Origin: Endothia cerciana | Taxonomy: Eukaryota; Ascomycota; Sordariomycetes; Diaporthales; Cryphonectriaceae | Reading direction: 5' to 3' | Length of the DNA: 64,000 nucleotides | NCBI GenBank assembly: GCA_026119935.1 | Contig: JALRMH010000057.1 | Span: forward strand, 124,001 to 188,000 | In this document: one piece after another, positions 22,561 through 34,000 of the stretch | Numbering within the stretch: the stretch's first letter is position 1 | Layout: each line of letters opens with the position of its first letter | The notes under the pieces: generated by a model | Told to the model about the DNA's origin: nothing | The model's input: the letters and a program-made list of their open reading frames with translations, nothing else | Databases searched by the model: none | Translations under genes and position numbers: made by a program

Positions 22561-25324
22561 TGGTACTGTGTATGTTTGTTTGTACCATAGTATGTTTGTT
22601 TGTTCTTTGACAGCGGCAGACTGCATGGGCTATCCCGGGCCTCAGGACCCAGGGCCCTCCTGCCTTGTGCCTCGTTCCGCTCTCCGCTTCGGCATCGACC
22701 TCCGCGATCTGGACGGGCGCGTCCGCCGCTTCTTCATGACGGCAGGCCTGGCGGCCTTGTAGTAGATGTCTCCCACGTGGTACAGGACTGCGTCCCACAG
22801 CTCGAAGGTCTCCCACCACAGCGTCTTGGCTGGATTGATCATCCTCTCTCTCGGGTCTGTTGTGTGCCGGTCTTGGCCGCCATAGTCAGAGCATTCTCTT
22901 CGAAAGGTTGGCGACGCGCTCGGAACCGGGAGACCAGGGCTTTTTATCCTCAGGTGTGCCTCGTCAGCCTGGCACGCGACCGTCGCACCGGGTATGGTTC
23001 GCCTCGCGCCACCCTTGGCGCCCGTGACCCCCTTTTTACAGTAAATGCCCAGCAGCCATTTTCCCTGTGAGACCACCGGAACCGTGACTCAGAGGGGGTA
23101 GGAGAGAGAGAGAGAGCTGATTAAGGTCGCCGAGACAGTCACCTGCGGCAAGAGAAAGACCCCCCCTCCCCCCCTCTTGGGCCCCCCGGAGCCGGACCGT
23201 TCAGGTCAGCTCCCGACGCCTCCGGTACATGTGCCGCCCCTGCGCCGCACACCGTCCAGCTTGGCATCACCATCAGCCCCATCACGCGCCGCCCCGAGCC
23301 ACTCCCAGGAGGATGATCTACGACTCATCCCGTCTCGGCTCCCTTCTCGGGTTCGCACTCTGGCAGTTCTAGGTCCAGGTCCCTCCTCGCGCCGCAAAAC
23401 GATACATATGGCGTGACCGTTCCGCCGCCCTGAGCACTTGATCCCGTCGCGTTGATCACCGAACGCCGACTCGAATTTTCGGATATCGATCGTCAGGAGC
23501 TGTCCTGGCTACCCCTGTGTCCCCGATGCTCAACCTCCTTGGTCTTTCGACCCTTGCGCAGCCTATGCGGGGTGATCCTACCAGACAGACCACGTCGTTG
23601 TCGACAACAGCCGACCTCGCGGGGCCTGTGGCGGGATGACCTGCTGTGGGCATGACCAGCTACAGGGCATTCTCTGGATTTTCGCATCTCTCTGGGAGAC
23701 GGGAAAAAGGGGGGAGGGGAGGAGGGAAACCAAAGGAAGGGGGAAAGAAAAAAAAAAAATTTAAGAGGGAGGGAAAGGTGCTGCCTGGTCCTATGGCCCT
23801 GCAGACCCTCCTTGTCACCTACCCGAGCCCAGGCTGAGAGCCGCGAAACCAAGGAGCTCGTGATCACGAGAGCAGGTACCGCACGCCTGTGGGATGGCCA
23901 GCGGGCCCCCGGCCACGCGCCCAACCGGGCCTCACGAAGCAGGAATGATTAAATCTTTGGGGCCCCCCCAAGGCACCTGGGCGGGCGAGCAAACGGCTGC
24001 TCGGCCATTCCTGGGGACCGCGGAGGTATGTACGAGACCAATTCTCTACGGCACCGGAGAGGGCGGGGGAAGCCGCGCCTGCATCACGACGGGAGCATGG
24101 ATCCAGCGGTCGGCGCACTCCTTATGTACGTGCGCCTGAGAAGAACCGAGCCGCAGACCTGAGGACGTGTGCCTCCGACCAGACGACGGCAGGGCTACGG
24201 GGACGAAGGGCGTAGATGCTCCGGGAACTGTCCCCCCCCCCCCCCTCCCGGCCGCGCATTCAAGGCGCTACGTGTCGTGGACGAGACTGGCGGCGGATGA
24301 GTCGGCGGCGCACGGGTCTGAGGGGATCCACGTCCCACCCTGACCGTCTTGCGATGGCCCAGTGCCGGTCCACCGCAGTCCAACATCCCCACGGACTGGC
24401 TGCCCGCAAGACCACCTGCGTGCCCGGGCGGACACAGCTCGGTGCAGGCCCATCTATCTCACGAGCACCGGCCACCCTCCAGGCTGTTGGGGGTCCAGAT
24501 GCCAGTTGCAGATAGAAAGATGGTGTCGCCCACACCACACCACTCTCGCCCTAGTTGTCGTGCTGCCCCGTTGTCCCGCCGTGAGGCCCACGGGCTCTGA
24601 GCTCGCACGACCCTCGCGAAGAGGCTAGGATAAGATGGCACTCTGCAGATATACTGTAGATACTGTTCAAGTAGGCTGCCTATTGCCACATGTCTAGTCG
24701 CCCAGGAACAACCGTGCGTGCGGGAGTCTATACTGATCGGGTTGACAAGACGGGACCGGTGCTTGTGTCGCGAGAGGCAACTCATCCAGAGCCCTCGGGA
24801 TATTGTCCAACAAGTCTGTTTGTCTGTTTGACGAGTATCGAGATGTTTCTGTAGTGTTTATCTTTGAACCCCCCCCCCCCTTCCCTTTTTTTTTTTCCTT
24901 CCTTCTTCTTCCCCCTTCTCTTCTTTTCTCGCCTCTTTCTTCTTTTCTGTTCTACCTTATAACCTGACACAGCCGTGGAACCCCTTTTCGTAATCGTGGC
25001 CGTGGCACGCTGTGTGGGTGTCAAAAACGTGCGTAAGCACTCATCTCGGCATAAATGGGCAGCTGGACCGACATCCGAAATCCTGAGCAGCGTCCAGTGT
25101 CCAGTGTCCGTCCAGTGCCCAGGGCCCAAGGCTCGGCACCCAGGAGGGTAAATATAGTGGTATGAGCAGCAGTCGAGGGGGACCCCGCCCCACCCAACCG
25201 GCTCTGGACAGGGAGGACCCAGTGGCCACTCACAGCAGCCTTCAGTGGCATTACGACGACCACGACCACGACCACACTTTGTGCATCTGCATGCCGCCGC
25301 CGCCGCCGCCGCGGAACACAGAAA

Positions 25325-25372
<48 letters not shown>
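25325..25372. repeat. (GAC)16 trinucleotide repeat
   Basis: Sixteen perfect GAC units about 280 bases upstream of the YTP1 start, preceded by a GCC run near 25302. Probably in the promoter or 5' UTR of YTP1. Confidence 0.9.
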
Positions 25373-25654
25373 CTGAACCCACCCGTTTCAGTCGCGCCCA
25401 CCCCCATCCGAACCCCTCCACTCCCCCCTTTCCGACTCCATCGGTTGCGCCCACTCCCTGCGGCAGGTGATTGCGTACCCACCCTCCCAGAGCTCAATCC
25501 AGCCCAGGCCCGGCCCAGCCCAGCTCTTGCTCTACTACTAGGTACATCTTCGGCACAGACTTGAGACCTGAAACAGCCGACGCTCTCCGACGCTCTTGCT
25601 GGCCTGTCAATCACACCACAGACCGAGCCAGCCAGCCAGGTTCGGGCCCAAGCC

Positions 25655-26090
25655 ATGATGGCCTCCCACTCGGTGCCCCCTCGCGCGTCTGGTCTCAGTC
25701 TTGGTCTGCCTTCCTTACGCAGAGCCCTGGTTTCGACAGCTTCAGCACCCTCACTCCCAAAGACCGCCGCTCTCCTCTCCATCGCCGCCTTGCTACTGCC
25801 CATGGCCAGCGCACACGATCACGCCGTCGAGAACATCCCAGATGGCGCTGCTACCTCCCCGGACCCTATCGTACGTCGGCCTCCTGCCGCCTGCCTCTCT
25901 GCCCTGTCCCCAACGTCCAACAACACGCACGCTAACAGCACCACTTCTGCGCCGGTCTCTAGGACTCGACACTATGGGCACACATCTTCCTCAACATGCT
26001 CGCCTTTGGCGTCCTCTTCCCCCTCGGCATGGTCCTCGGCGTGAGTTGTTGCCCACCCCCCCCCCCGGGGCCCGCCCCCTTACGATCGTG

Positions 26091-26122
<32 letters not shown>

Positions 26123-27728
26123 CACGCCGCGTCGTTCTGCTGGCTCGGGAAGGAAGGAGGAGGAACTAGGGAAGGGAGGCAGAGGGAGGCGTAGCAAGGG
26201 GCGATCTCTGGGTCGTGTGGTGGCCTATGGGCTGGCGCCGGTTCAGACCGGAATGGGCCTGGCTGGGCTGGACTGGGCTGACAAGTCTCTCGTGCAATCC
26301 AGATGACCAAAAGTCGATGGCACGTCCCCGTACAGGCCCTCAGCACCGTACTCGCCCTCCTCGGTTACGCCCTCGGCCACATGCACGGCGGCCGCGAGTT
26401 CCGCCCGGACAACGTGCACTCCCACTTTGGTGACTGGGTCTACTTCCAGATGTTTGCCCAGGTCGTCCTCGGCGTCTACCTCAAGCTGCACCTGGAGAAG
26501 GGCATCCACGCCCGCATCCGCCCGGTCGTGCGCGCCGTCCACTCCATCAGCGGCAAGGCCTTCCCCGTCGTCATCTGGGCCCAGCTGCTCTTCGGCGGCA
26601 TCACCGCGCAGGGCTTCTGCCAGGGCGACCACCTCGGCCAGTGCCTGGCCCACTTCATCATGGGCAGCGCCTTCATCGCCTACGGCATTCTCATGACCCT
26701 CGCCCTGCTCGTCGGCCAGCTGTGGCTCCGCCGCACCGGCCGCTCCCAGGAGTTCTTCGACTCGGTCGTCATCGCCGCCTGGGGCTGCGTCAACACCTTT
26801 ACCGAGCATAGATGGGGCACCGCCTGGGTCAAGAACGACTGGCAGCACACCACCATGGGCATCGTATGGTGGTGCGCCGGCCTGGCCGGCGTCTGGCTGA
26901 GCCGCGGCAGGGACGGCTCCCCCAAGCGCAACTTCATCCCGGGCTTCGTCATCGCCATCACCGGCTGGGCCATGTCCGCCCACCCCCAGGAGCTCATGAT
27001 CAGCGCCATGACCCACAAGGCCTTCGGCTACACCCTCATGGCCGCCGGCGTCACCCGCATCGTCGAGGTCTCGTTCGTCCTGCAGGACAAGGTCGGCATC
27101 ACGGACAACGGCTACGACACACACAGCTTCCAGTACATACCCCCCTTCGTAAGTTCGCCCCCCCCCCCCCAAACTCCCCGCTGTCTTTTTTTTTTTTAAA
27201 AAAAAAAGAAAAAGAGAAATATATATTTATATTTAAAACCGTGCGATATTGCTCGTCCCCTGCACCGGCAGCGGCTAACCGCCTGTGTGCCACATCTTAC
27301 AGCTGCTGTACGCCTCGGGTTTTCTCTTCATGGGCGCGACGGAGGAGCAGATGGCGCTGGTCAGCGATTCCGGCATCGACCACGTGGCCTACGTCCTGAT
27401 CCTCTACAGCCTTGCCTTCCTTACCTTCCTCTTCACCAACGTCCTCGTACATATATACGACCGCGGCGTGAACGGGGTGGTTGTGGGTAAGGGCATCAAC
27501 GGACACGCACCGGGGGCCGGCGGCCGGCGGGTGGCGTCGATGGACGAGCGGAGGCTGCGGGACGTGGAGGAGTTTGAGCTGGACGGGCTGATGAGCGACG
27601 ACGAGGACGAGGAGCAGGCCCAACGGCGGAAGCTGCTCAAGGAGGGGGACGGCGACAGGAGCGAGGGTGAGGGCGAGGCTCTGTCCAGCCCGAGTACCGT
27701 GGGCAGAAACAACGATCGAGTCGCCTAG
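25655..27728 (+). CDS. YTP1: Ytp1-like multi-pass membrane protein
   Basis: Homologue of yeast Ytp1, a multi-pass membrane protein of unknown function with a cytochrome b561/ferric-reductase-like transmembrane core. Four exons fit exactly in frame: 25655-25870, 25963-26040, 26303-27148, 27303-27728 (521 residues; introns 92, 262 and 154 bases, all phase 0). A signal or first membrane segment ends at LLSIAALLLPMASAHDHA. Exon 2 gives DSTLWAHIFLNMLAFGVLFPLG. Exon 3 contains LGHMHGGREFRPDNVHSHFG, FPVVIWAQLLFGG, HFIMGSAFIAYGILMTLALL and EHRWG, with several His residues in helices as in b561-type proteins. Exon 4 adds a last helix pair (LLYASGFLFMGATEEQM, AYVLILYSLAFLTFLFTNVL) and an acidic cytoplasmic tail (MSDDEDEEQAQRRK). 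Intron 2 carries a TCTG repeat and a C run; intron 3 carries A and T runs. Confidence 0.9.
26093..26116. repeat. (TCTG)6 repeat in YTP1 intron 2
   Basis: Six perfect TCTG units within the 262-base intron, 40 bases after a 12-base C run. Confidence 0.85.
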
Positions 27729-28567
27729 CTTGCTCCGGCAGGTGACTGCAGGGGGGAATGGCCTGGATGCCACCGCAACCGTTCGGTCCGCCAGGTCTGA
27801 CTGGCGCGCAGTGGACATATCTAGCATCTGACAAAAATAGAGGCTACGTGCCTATAGACCGAGACCAGTGACCCAGTCAGCACTGGGACGGGCACGGGGT
27901 AGAGCAGGGAAGGCTTCTGGCCAGACAGCATGGGTGGGCGTTCTGGGTTGTACTGCACGGCTAATGGTCATGAGCTCTCTTCGGCCGTGTTTCTCCATCG
28001 TTACTTGACCTGGAATAGGGACTGGCAAATGGCATGGGTTTGGTTGTTCTTGACGGACCACTCTTGATTTTTCTTTAGAATTTCATCATACCATCGGGTC
28101 GACGACCTCTTCTATTTGGTGATCGACGTCTCCTTTCTAGACCCTCCTCATACGAGGATCCTCCTACATACAGGTGAGTCTCAAGAATCCGTCTCTACCT
28201 GCCGATATCTTTCCTCTGACGCCTTTTCTCCCTGTCGGCCTGTCTTTTTATACTTTTCTTTCTATGACTTCGTTTATTTTTTTATTTTTTTTTGTTTTGG
28301 TTGGGGGGGAGGGGGGAGGACGCCGACAAGCTGGCCTGGTTGCTTATCGGCCCGCTAAAAATCCCAAATCTCTAAAGCATCAGGGTCCAAACTTCTTTCT
28401 CCTGTCCTCCTGTCCTCCTGTGCTCCCATCTACAGACCCATGTTTCCACCTCCCCGACAAGACATTCGACACCGCTCCAGAAACCCCGAGTACGGAACCA
28501 AAAGAAATCAGCAGAATCACAAACAGAAGCCCTCCCCAGGCCGCTCGAACCCGACAAGGTCCACAAG
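27729..28567. other. Spacer YTP1 to ALB1
   Basis: Tandem genes on the + strand. Contains a T-rich block at about 28250-28300 and pyrimidine-rich DNA just before ALB1, consistent with the ALB1 promoter and leader. No other gene seen. Confidence 0.4.
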
Positions 28568-29031
28568 ATGCCCTCGGTCAAGAATCCCAACACGGTGTCG
28601 CGCAACCGACAGATCGCCCACGCGGCCAAGGCCAGAAAGCAGTCGGCCAAGCACCTCGCCTCGTCCAAGCTGCCCTCGCGCGTCGCAAAGGCAGACGCCA
28701 GGCGCGGCGCCCGCTCCGGACTGCTCCCCACCAGCGGGCCCAACGCCCCCCTCAGCAAGAAGAAGCAGCGCAAGCTCGAGAAGCAGATGGCTCACGCCAT
28801 CCGGAGGAATGCAGAGGCCGAAGCCGCCAAGGAGGTCGAGATGCAGGGTACGTACCTCCCACCTCCTTCTTCGGATCGCCTTTCCCTCTCTGCACTGCCC
28901 GGCGTGTGGCATTTTCGCTGACGACGTCCCATGGCCGGTCAGACGTGGAGAACGCGGTCAAGACCAAGAAACAGCTCAAGGCCGAGAGGGATGCTGCTAT
29001 GGAGGCACTCGGAAAGATGGACATTGCTTGA
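28568..29031 (+). CDS. ALB1: Ribosome biogenesis protein Alb1
   Basis: Small basic shuttling factor that binds Arx1 on pre-60S ribosomal subunits during nuclear export. Two exons, 28568-28847 and 28943-29031, give 122 residues; the 95-base intron (GTACGT...CAG) is phase 1. The start MPSVKNPNTVSRNRQIAHAA is typical of Alb1 orthologues. It continues KARKQSAKHLASSKLPSRV, then LSKKKQRKLEKQMAHAIRR and, after the intron, DVENAVKTKKQLKAERDAAM. The whole protein is Lys/Arg-rich and likely helical to disordered. It shares the 60S pathway with ARB1 at 39.6-41.6 kb, but the two are not adjacent. Confidence 0.88.
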
Positions 29032-29960
29032 ACACCAAGAAGGAGCTCGATGGTCTGGACAGGCGGGACTTGATACAGCATTCATGAATGCTGCCCCAGG
29101 AGAGGGTTGGAGCACCCCTGCCAACCACCTCTGAATGGAGCACACCGGCTCCTATGGCTACATGTACCCCTCCAGAGACATGCCCCGAGTAGGGTTAGGA
29201 TCGAGGCGGAAGGTCAGAAGGCCGGAGTCGGGCCCATGGCGCGGTCTTGAGGGCAAATACCTTAAGAGTAAGTGGTATCGTACCGTGAGTCTGCCGCGGG
29301 GGCGAGAGAACGGGACCCCATGCTGACAGAGTCACCATTAGACAGGTCTTTGGGGCCATTGCGCCGCCATCAGGGCAATATACTCATACCGGCCGTCCAC
29401 ATGTCTTGACCAGAATATCCGTTGTTGGCGTTCGTGCGCGGGGCTCTCAACTGCTTTACTCAGCTCCCCAGCAGTGCGGTGGTCACTGGACCTGGGGGAT
29501 CCCGAAATCGCTGCCGCTGTCGTCCTTACTTCGTGGTAGTTAGAATCTCTCGGAACGAGAAGAATCTCCTGGGCCCGGCCCGACTAAATATAGCCTCTAC
29601 GACGCCATGATTGAGATCTGTCCTCCTGCTGCAATAGCCATGTCCAACTCGGTGCTCTAGTATTTTGCTCTGGCGACCTTCGCATATCCTCGTCCCGCGC
29701 TGTGGCGTCGCCAGCGACGTAGCTCAGGCTAGACGCGCAGCTAGCCCTAGGTCCAGCAAGTAAGGCCTCTGAAACGGCCCGGCTATCCCGGGAGCTGGCA
29801 CATGATGGGAGCAGACGGCGTGCGGTGACGACCCCAGCCTTCTTCCCCTTACGTGAACCGCAGCCTCCGCCGGGAAGAGAGATCACACGGGAACAGCCAG
29901 CCCATCGCAGACAAGACGTAAAGCATTGGACCTCTCGCGCCCCGGCCCATTCCCGAGACA
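29032..29960. other. Spacer ALB1 to DUF1772-like gene
   Basis: About 930 bases with no recognisable coding segment. Probably the ALB1 3' UTR and the promoter of the downstream small membrane protein gene. Confidence 0.4.
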
Positions 29961-30357
29961 ATGGCAGACCACGGCTCTCTGCGCGCCGCGGCGGCCGTCC
30001 TGGCCATCTCGCCGACGCTCGTCCTGTCCGGCATCAACATCGGCACCTCCCTCCTCCTGGTGCCGCACCTGTACAGCCTCCCCGCCCAGACCAGCACCAA
30101 GATATTCGACAAGCTCTACCACAATGGCGCCAAGGCCGCGGGTCTGCTAGCCTCCACCCTCGTCTGGACCAGCGTGGTCGTCATGCCCGTAAACAACCAA
30201 CCGCCTGGTGAGCATCGCGAGCGGCGGCGTCGGTACCAGGAGCCAGGTCCGCCCGGGCGAGGTAGAAGCCCTGTTAAGGTCGTGGGGATGGATGAATTAC
30301 GTCCGCGGCTTTGTCTCCCTCGCAGGTGGACTGCTTGCCCTGACTGCCGTCGTGTGA
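29961..30357 (+). CDS. Small DUF1772-like membrane protein, frame-broken by a 4-base duplication or carrying a short intron
   Basis: Resembles DUF1772 proteins, the family that includes anthrone oxygenases of polyketide pathways; most members have no known reaction. ATG 29961 gives MADHGSLRAAAAVLAISPTL, two hydrophobic segments (LSGINIGTSLLLVPHLYSL, AGLLASTLVWTSVVVMPVNN), then the frame runs into unrelated Arg/Pro-rich sequence. The expected continuation, RLVSIASGGVGTRS, QVRPGEVEALLRSWGWMNYV, RGFVSLAGGLLALTAVV and TGA 30355-30357, is present intact in another frame. Deleting one AACC from AACCAACC (30195-30202) joins the parts as PVNNRLVS, the family's usual NNRL. A 58-base intron (GTAAAC...CCAG) would also restore frame but lose that motif. 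About 130 residues when joined. No polyketide genes are nearby. Confidence 0.6.
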
Positions 30358-31056
30358 GGGCCGGTGTGTATCTACACAACAAGGGGGAGAAACAGGAGGA
30401 TGACCGCGGGTGTGCATCACCCCCTGACATCCATCAGGGGCTCTTGACTCCTATCTTGTGCATGGTTAGAAAGCGGACGAAATATGCCGGCCCAATGCCT
30501 GATGAGATCACTCTTATTGCGATTGCCCTTTACGACCATGAAGCCGGCGATGTTCCAGAGAAACGATACCAACTTCGACCCGAGACTTCCTCGTGAAATC
30601 ACACGACCGGATGAGTGACCAGGCTTGTTGCTTCTCCACGGTGTCTATGTCTATATTACATGTGGCGCCGCGATGGAACGGCAGACAGCCAGCCGTTCCT
30701 GTTCCTGGGGGCTCACGAATCTAATCTCCGCCAACGACGACCCGCAACAATCGTAACTTCTCAAGCACACACCCACTCGTAAATGCAATTTTTGGCTCTG
30801 TTTTGACCGATCCCGACAACACAGAAGCAGTGGAAAGCCGCCCCTATCCCGCCCATTCAAAGAAACAAAAGAACAGCAGGGCTGACCTCCTTCTCTAACC
30901 CATCGTTTATGGGCCTGACTCGAATAGGGCCCGTGTTTGCTGCCCTAACGTTGTGATTAGCGAGTCCCGGGGGAAACCATGCACGGTACCGCTGTGCTTC
31001 TGGTCCTGGTGTGAGGAAGGAGAACAAGACCCTTCTCTTGTCAGCTCAGGCCAAGC
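30358..31056. other. Convergent spacer before INO80 3' end
   Basis: About 700 bases between convergent stop codons. No coding or RNA feature recognised. Confidence 0.4.
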
Positions 31057-34000
31057 TCAGGCGTCAACTTCCCCATCTGCAATAGCGAGCCTCTGTTTAG
31101 CTGTCTTGGCCTTCTTGGAGCCCTTCCCCTTCTTTTTGCTCCCCTTTGCCTCTGCTGCCTCGACAGGGGTTGCTGTTCCGGACGGCTTGTTACCATCATC
31201 AAAGTGACCTTCACCTGTCCGTGGGAGGTGTGGTTAGTAAGACGTCGTTGGAAGAGAGCTGGCAGGGACTGAGAAACGAAATGGAAACGGCCAACTGACC
31301 CTCGTGATACATGTCGTCCAGGGAGACGGCCTCGCCCTTCTTGCGCCTGCCACCCTTCTTCTTCTTTTCGTATTCGCCGCTGGCCATCAGTTCTTGCTCG
31401 CGGCGCTCGATCATCTTCTCCACCGCATCATCATCATCGGCAAGCCACATGGCAATGTCCTTGTTGCGGTTTTCCGGAGCGCGGCGGCCAGAGAAGTCGA
31501 CGCCGGCGCCGGCACCGCCACCTTGGATGACCACACGCTGCACCTCCTCCTTCTGCAACGCACGCTTTCGGATGCGCTCTTCTATGGTGCCACGAGTGAT
31601 CAGGCGGTAAACAGTGACTTGTCTGGTCTGGCCGAGACGGTGAGCACGGTCCATGGCCTGCGAATCGATGGTCGGATTCCAATCCGAGTCGTAGAAGATG
31701 ACCGTGTCGGCAGATGTGAGATTGATCCCGAGACCACCAGCACGGGTCGACAGCAAGAAGATGAAGATGTCGGGCCGGGTCTGGAAATCGTGGACTGTGT
31801 CACGCCTGTCCTCCAACTTGGTGGAACCGTCGAGCCGACAGAACTTGTAGTTTCGGTACGTGAGGTACTCCTCCATGAGGTCAATCATACGCGTCATCTG
31901 GAAGTATAGCAGCACGCGGTGACCTTGCTCCTTGAGCTTGAAGAGCAGCTCATCCAGCTTGGCGAGTTTGCCCGAATCCGTCACGAAGCGTCGCATGGAC
32001 GGGACCATAATATTGGTGAATCGGTGCTTCTCGTTGTCCGGGGGAGGGAACAGGCCGGACTTGGGTATCCGCTGAGGAGAGACCTTCTGTGTGACGAAGG
32101 CCTTCTGTTGCTCCGGGTTCGGTTCGAACAGTGCCCTCCGCATTGGTACATTGAAATATGTGTCCTCCCGCTCAACGTTGGCCGCACGGCTGTTACAAGT
32201 GACATCGATGGGTGGTGCCGAAGCCCCAGGGCGGCCAGCCTGCTCCAGGCGGCCGAAGCCCGCGTCATCGTAAGCCATCCTAGAGACATTCATGAGGCTG
32301 TCCAAGACGCCGTCTCCAGTGATGTCTGCTAGTGGCTTGCGGTCAGCACGACGGCTGATCTGAAACAAGGCGTGCGGTGGAGTGTAGTTCTGGTCCTCGA
32401 GCTCGTCATAGGCCACCTTCATGTGTCCTAGACGATTCTCGCGCCCTGACAGCTCGACAGCGCGGGTGAACACATCTTGCTGGCCGGCCTGGGATGCCTC
32501 AGCAGGGCTGACATCGGCAAACCTGAGCCAAGAGAAGGCCTCAGAGCCACTGGTGCTCTCACAGATGTTGCCAGGCGCCCAGATGTTCATCAAGTGATTT
32601 AGATACTTGTTGCGGAATCCGGCCTTTTGATTATCGCCTCCGGCCTTGTACAACCGGCCGCTATCGCGCCAGACAAGGTTTGGCAGCTCGTAGTCTATCA
32701 GACTCCGCGACGAGTACGCGACCGGTATGTTGTTTCCCTCCCGCACAAAAGAAGCCGTCTCGGCGAAGTAACCGACTGACAGCGGCGATGTGGTATCGGC
32801 ACGCTGGAAAAGATCGGGATGATTGCAGACTTTCCGGAACTGCATGACCAGATTCATGAGGGTACCGGAGTCGCTGTCGTCTCCCGTAGTTGCCTTCTCG
32901 ATGAGGTCCATGATGCTGATTTGGTTGCGTAGGTTGCTGTAATAAGCCCGCTGTCGGTAAGTCAGGTCGCAATAGACATCCAGCTCAATCTTGTCGCCGA
33001 GCTCCTTCTGGACATGCTTCTTCACACGGCGAAGCATGAAAGGCTTCAGGATCATGTGCAGACGCTTCAGCTGGTCCTCGTTGAGCTTGGTATTACTCTG
33101 GGCATGAGACTCGATATCCTTGGAGAACCACTCGCTGAATTCATCGTGCGAGTCGAAGAGCGACGGCATGATGAAGTGCAAAAGAGCCCACAGCTCCTGC
33201 ATATTGTTCTGGATGGGGGTACCGGTCAGAAGTAGTCGGTTCCTGCAGTGGAAGCCGAGTAGACACTTCCACCGCGAGCTCTGGGAGCTCTTGATGGCCT
33301 GTGCCTCATCCAGGATCATGTACTGCCAGCCCATCTTCTGGAAATAGCTGACATCGGAGACGACGAGTTGGTACGAAGTCACCATCACGTGAAAGCTGGC
33401 GTCCTTCTTGTATGTCTTGTGCTTGCGGTCCCAGAACTTGCGGAGTGTCTTGCGGTCCCCTGCAGTCCCCCAGTAGGGCAACACCTTAAACTCCGGGACG
33501 AACTTGCGGATCTCCTGCTCCCAGTTATGAAGGGTCGAGGCTGGTGCAACGACAAGGAAAGGCCCCCAGATGTCGTGTTTCTCTGCCAGGTAGGTCATCA
33601 CGGAGATGGACTGAACAGTCTTGCCGAGACCCATCTCGTCGGCCAGAATGCCGTTGATACCCTGCTCGTAGAGGTTGACAAGCCAGTTGAGACCCTTGAG
33701 CTGGTACTCCTTGAGCTGCGCGTTTAGAAGCTTGGGCTGCTCAATCTCCACCTCGCCCATGCCGGTGGGGTTCTGGAAGTTCATCTCGCCCTCCTCATCA
33801 AGCTCGGCATCCTTGTTGAAGTCCCTGGCCTTCTGCTGTGCCTCGGCGAGGGCATGCTGCGCGTTCGCCTTGGCGATGGCCCGCAGCTTCTCCTCGTCCT
33901 CTTCCTCAAATGTCAGGTTCTCGAACCGGGTTACCTTGGCCGAAGGTGCAGCATCTTCAACGATGTCCATGGCATTCGGACCCGGCGCCGCCTCTTCGGC

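Larger units (their letters stand above)
19619..25654. other. Six-kilobase gene-poor spacer rich in simple repeats
   Basis: Lies between the start of the GH72 gene (-) and the start of YTP1 (+), so both promoters are here. It is packed with low-complexity DNA: T/A-rich tracts around 19740-19890 and 20020-20060, poly-G at 20728-20741, (TCC)13, an 8-base tandem repeat, TCTG repeats, poly-C at 24232-24245 and 24871-24882, and (GAC)16. Open frames are short and overlap on both strands. A 66-codon ATG frame at 22642-22842 (-) is discussed as a finding. No known gene was recognised. Confidence 0.5.

Noticed and set aside
26243..27172. 309-codon minus-strand frame
   Set aside because: Antisense to YTP1 exon 3; its Gly/Ala/Asp-rich composition is typical of a shadow of GC-rich coding DNA.
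31304..31909. 201-codon + strand frame
   Set aside because: Lies wholly antisense to the conserved INO80 helicase C-terminal lobe; a GC-rich shadow frame.
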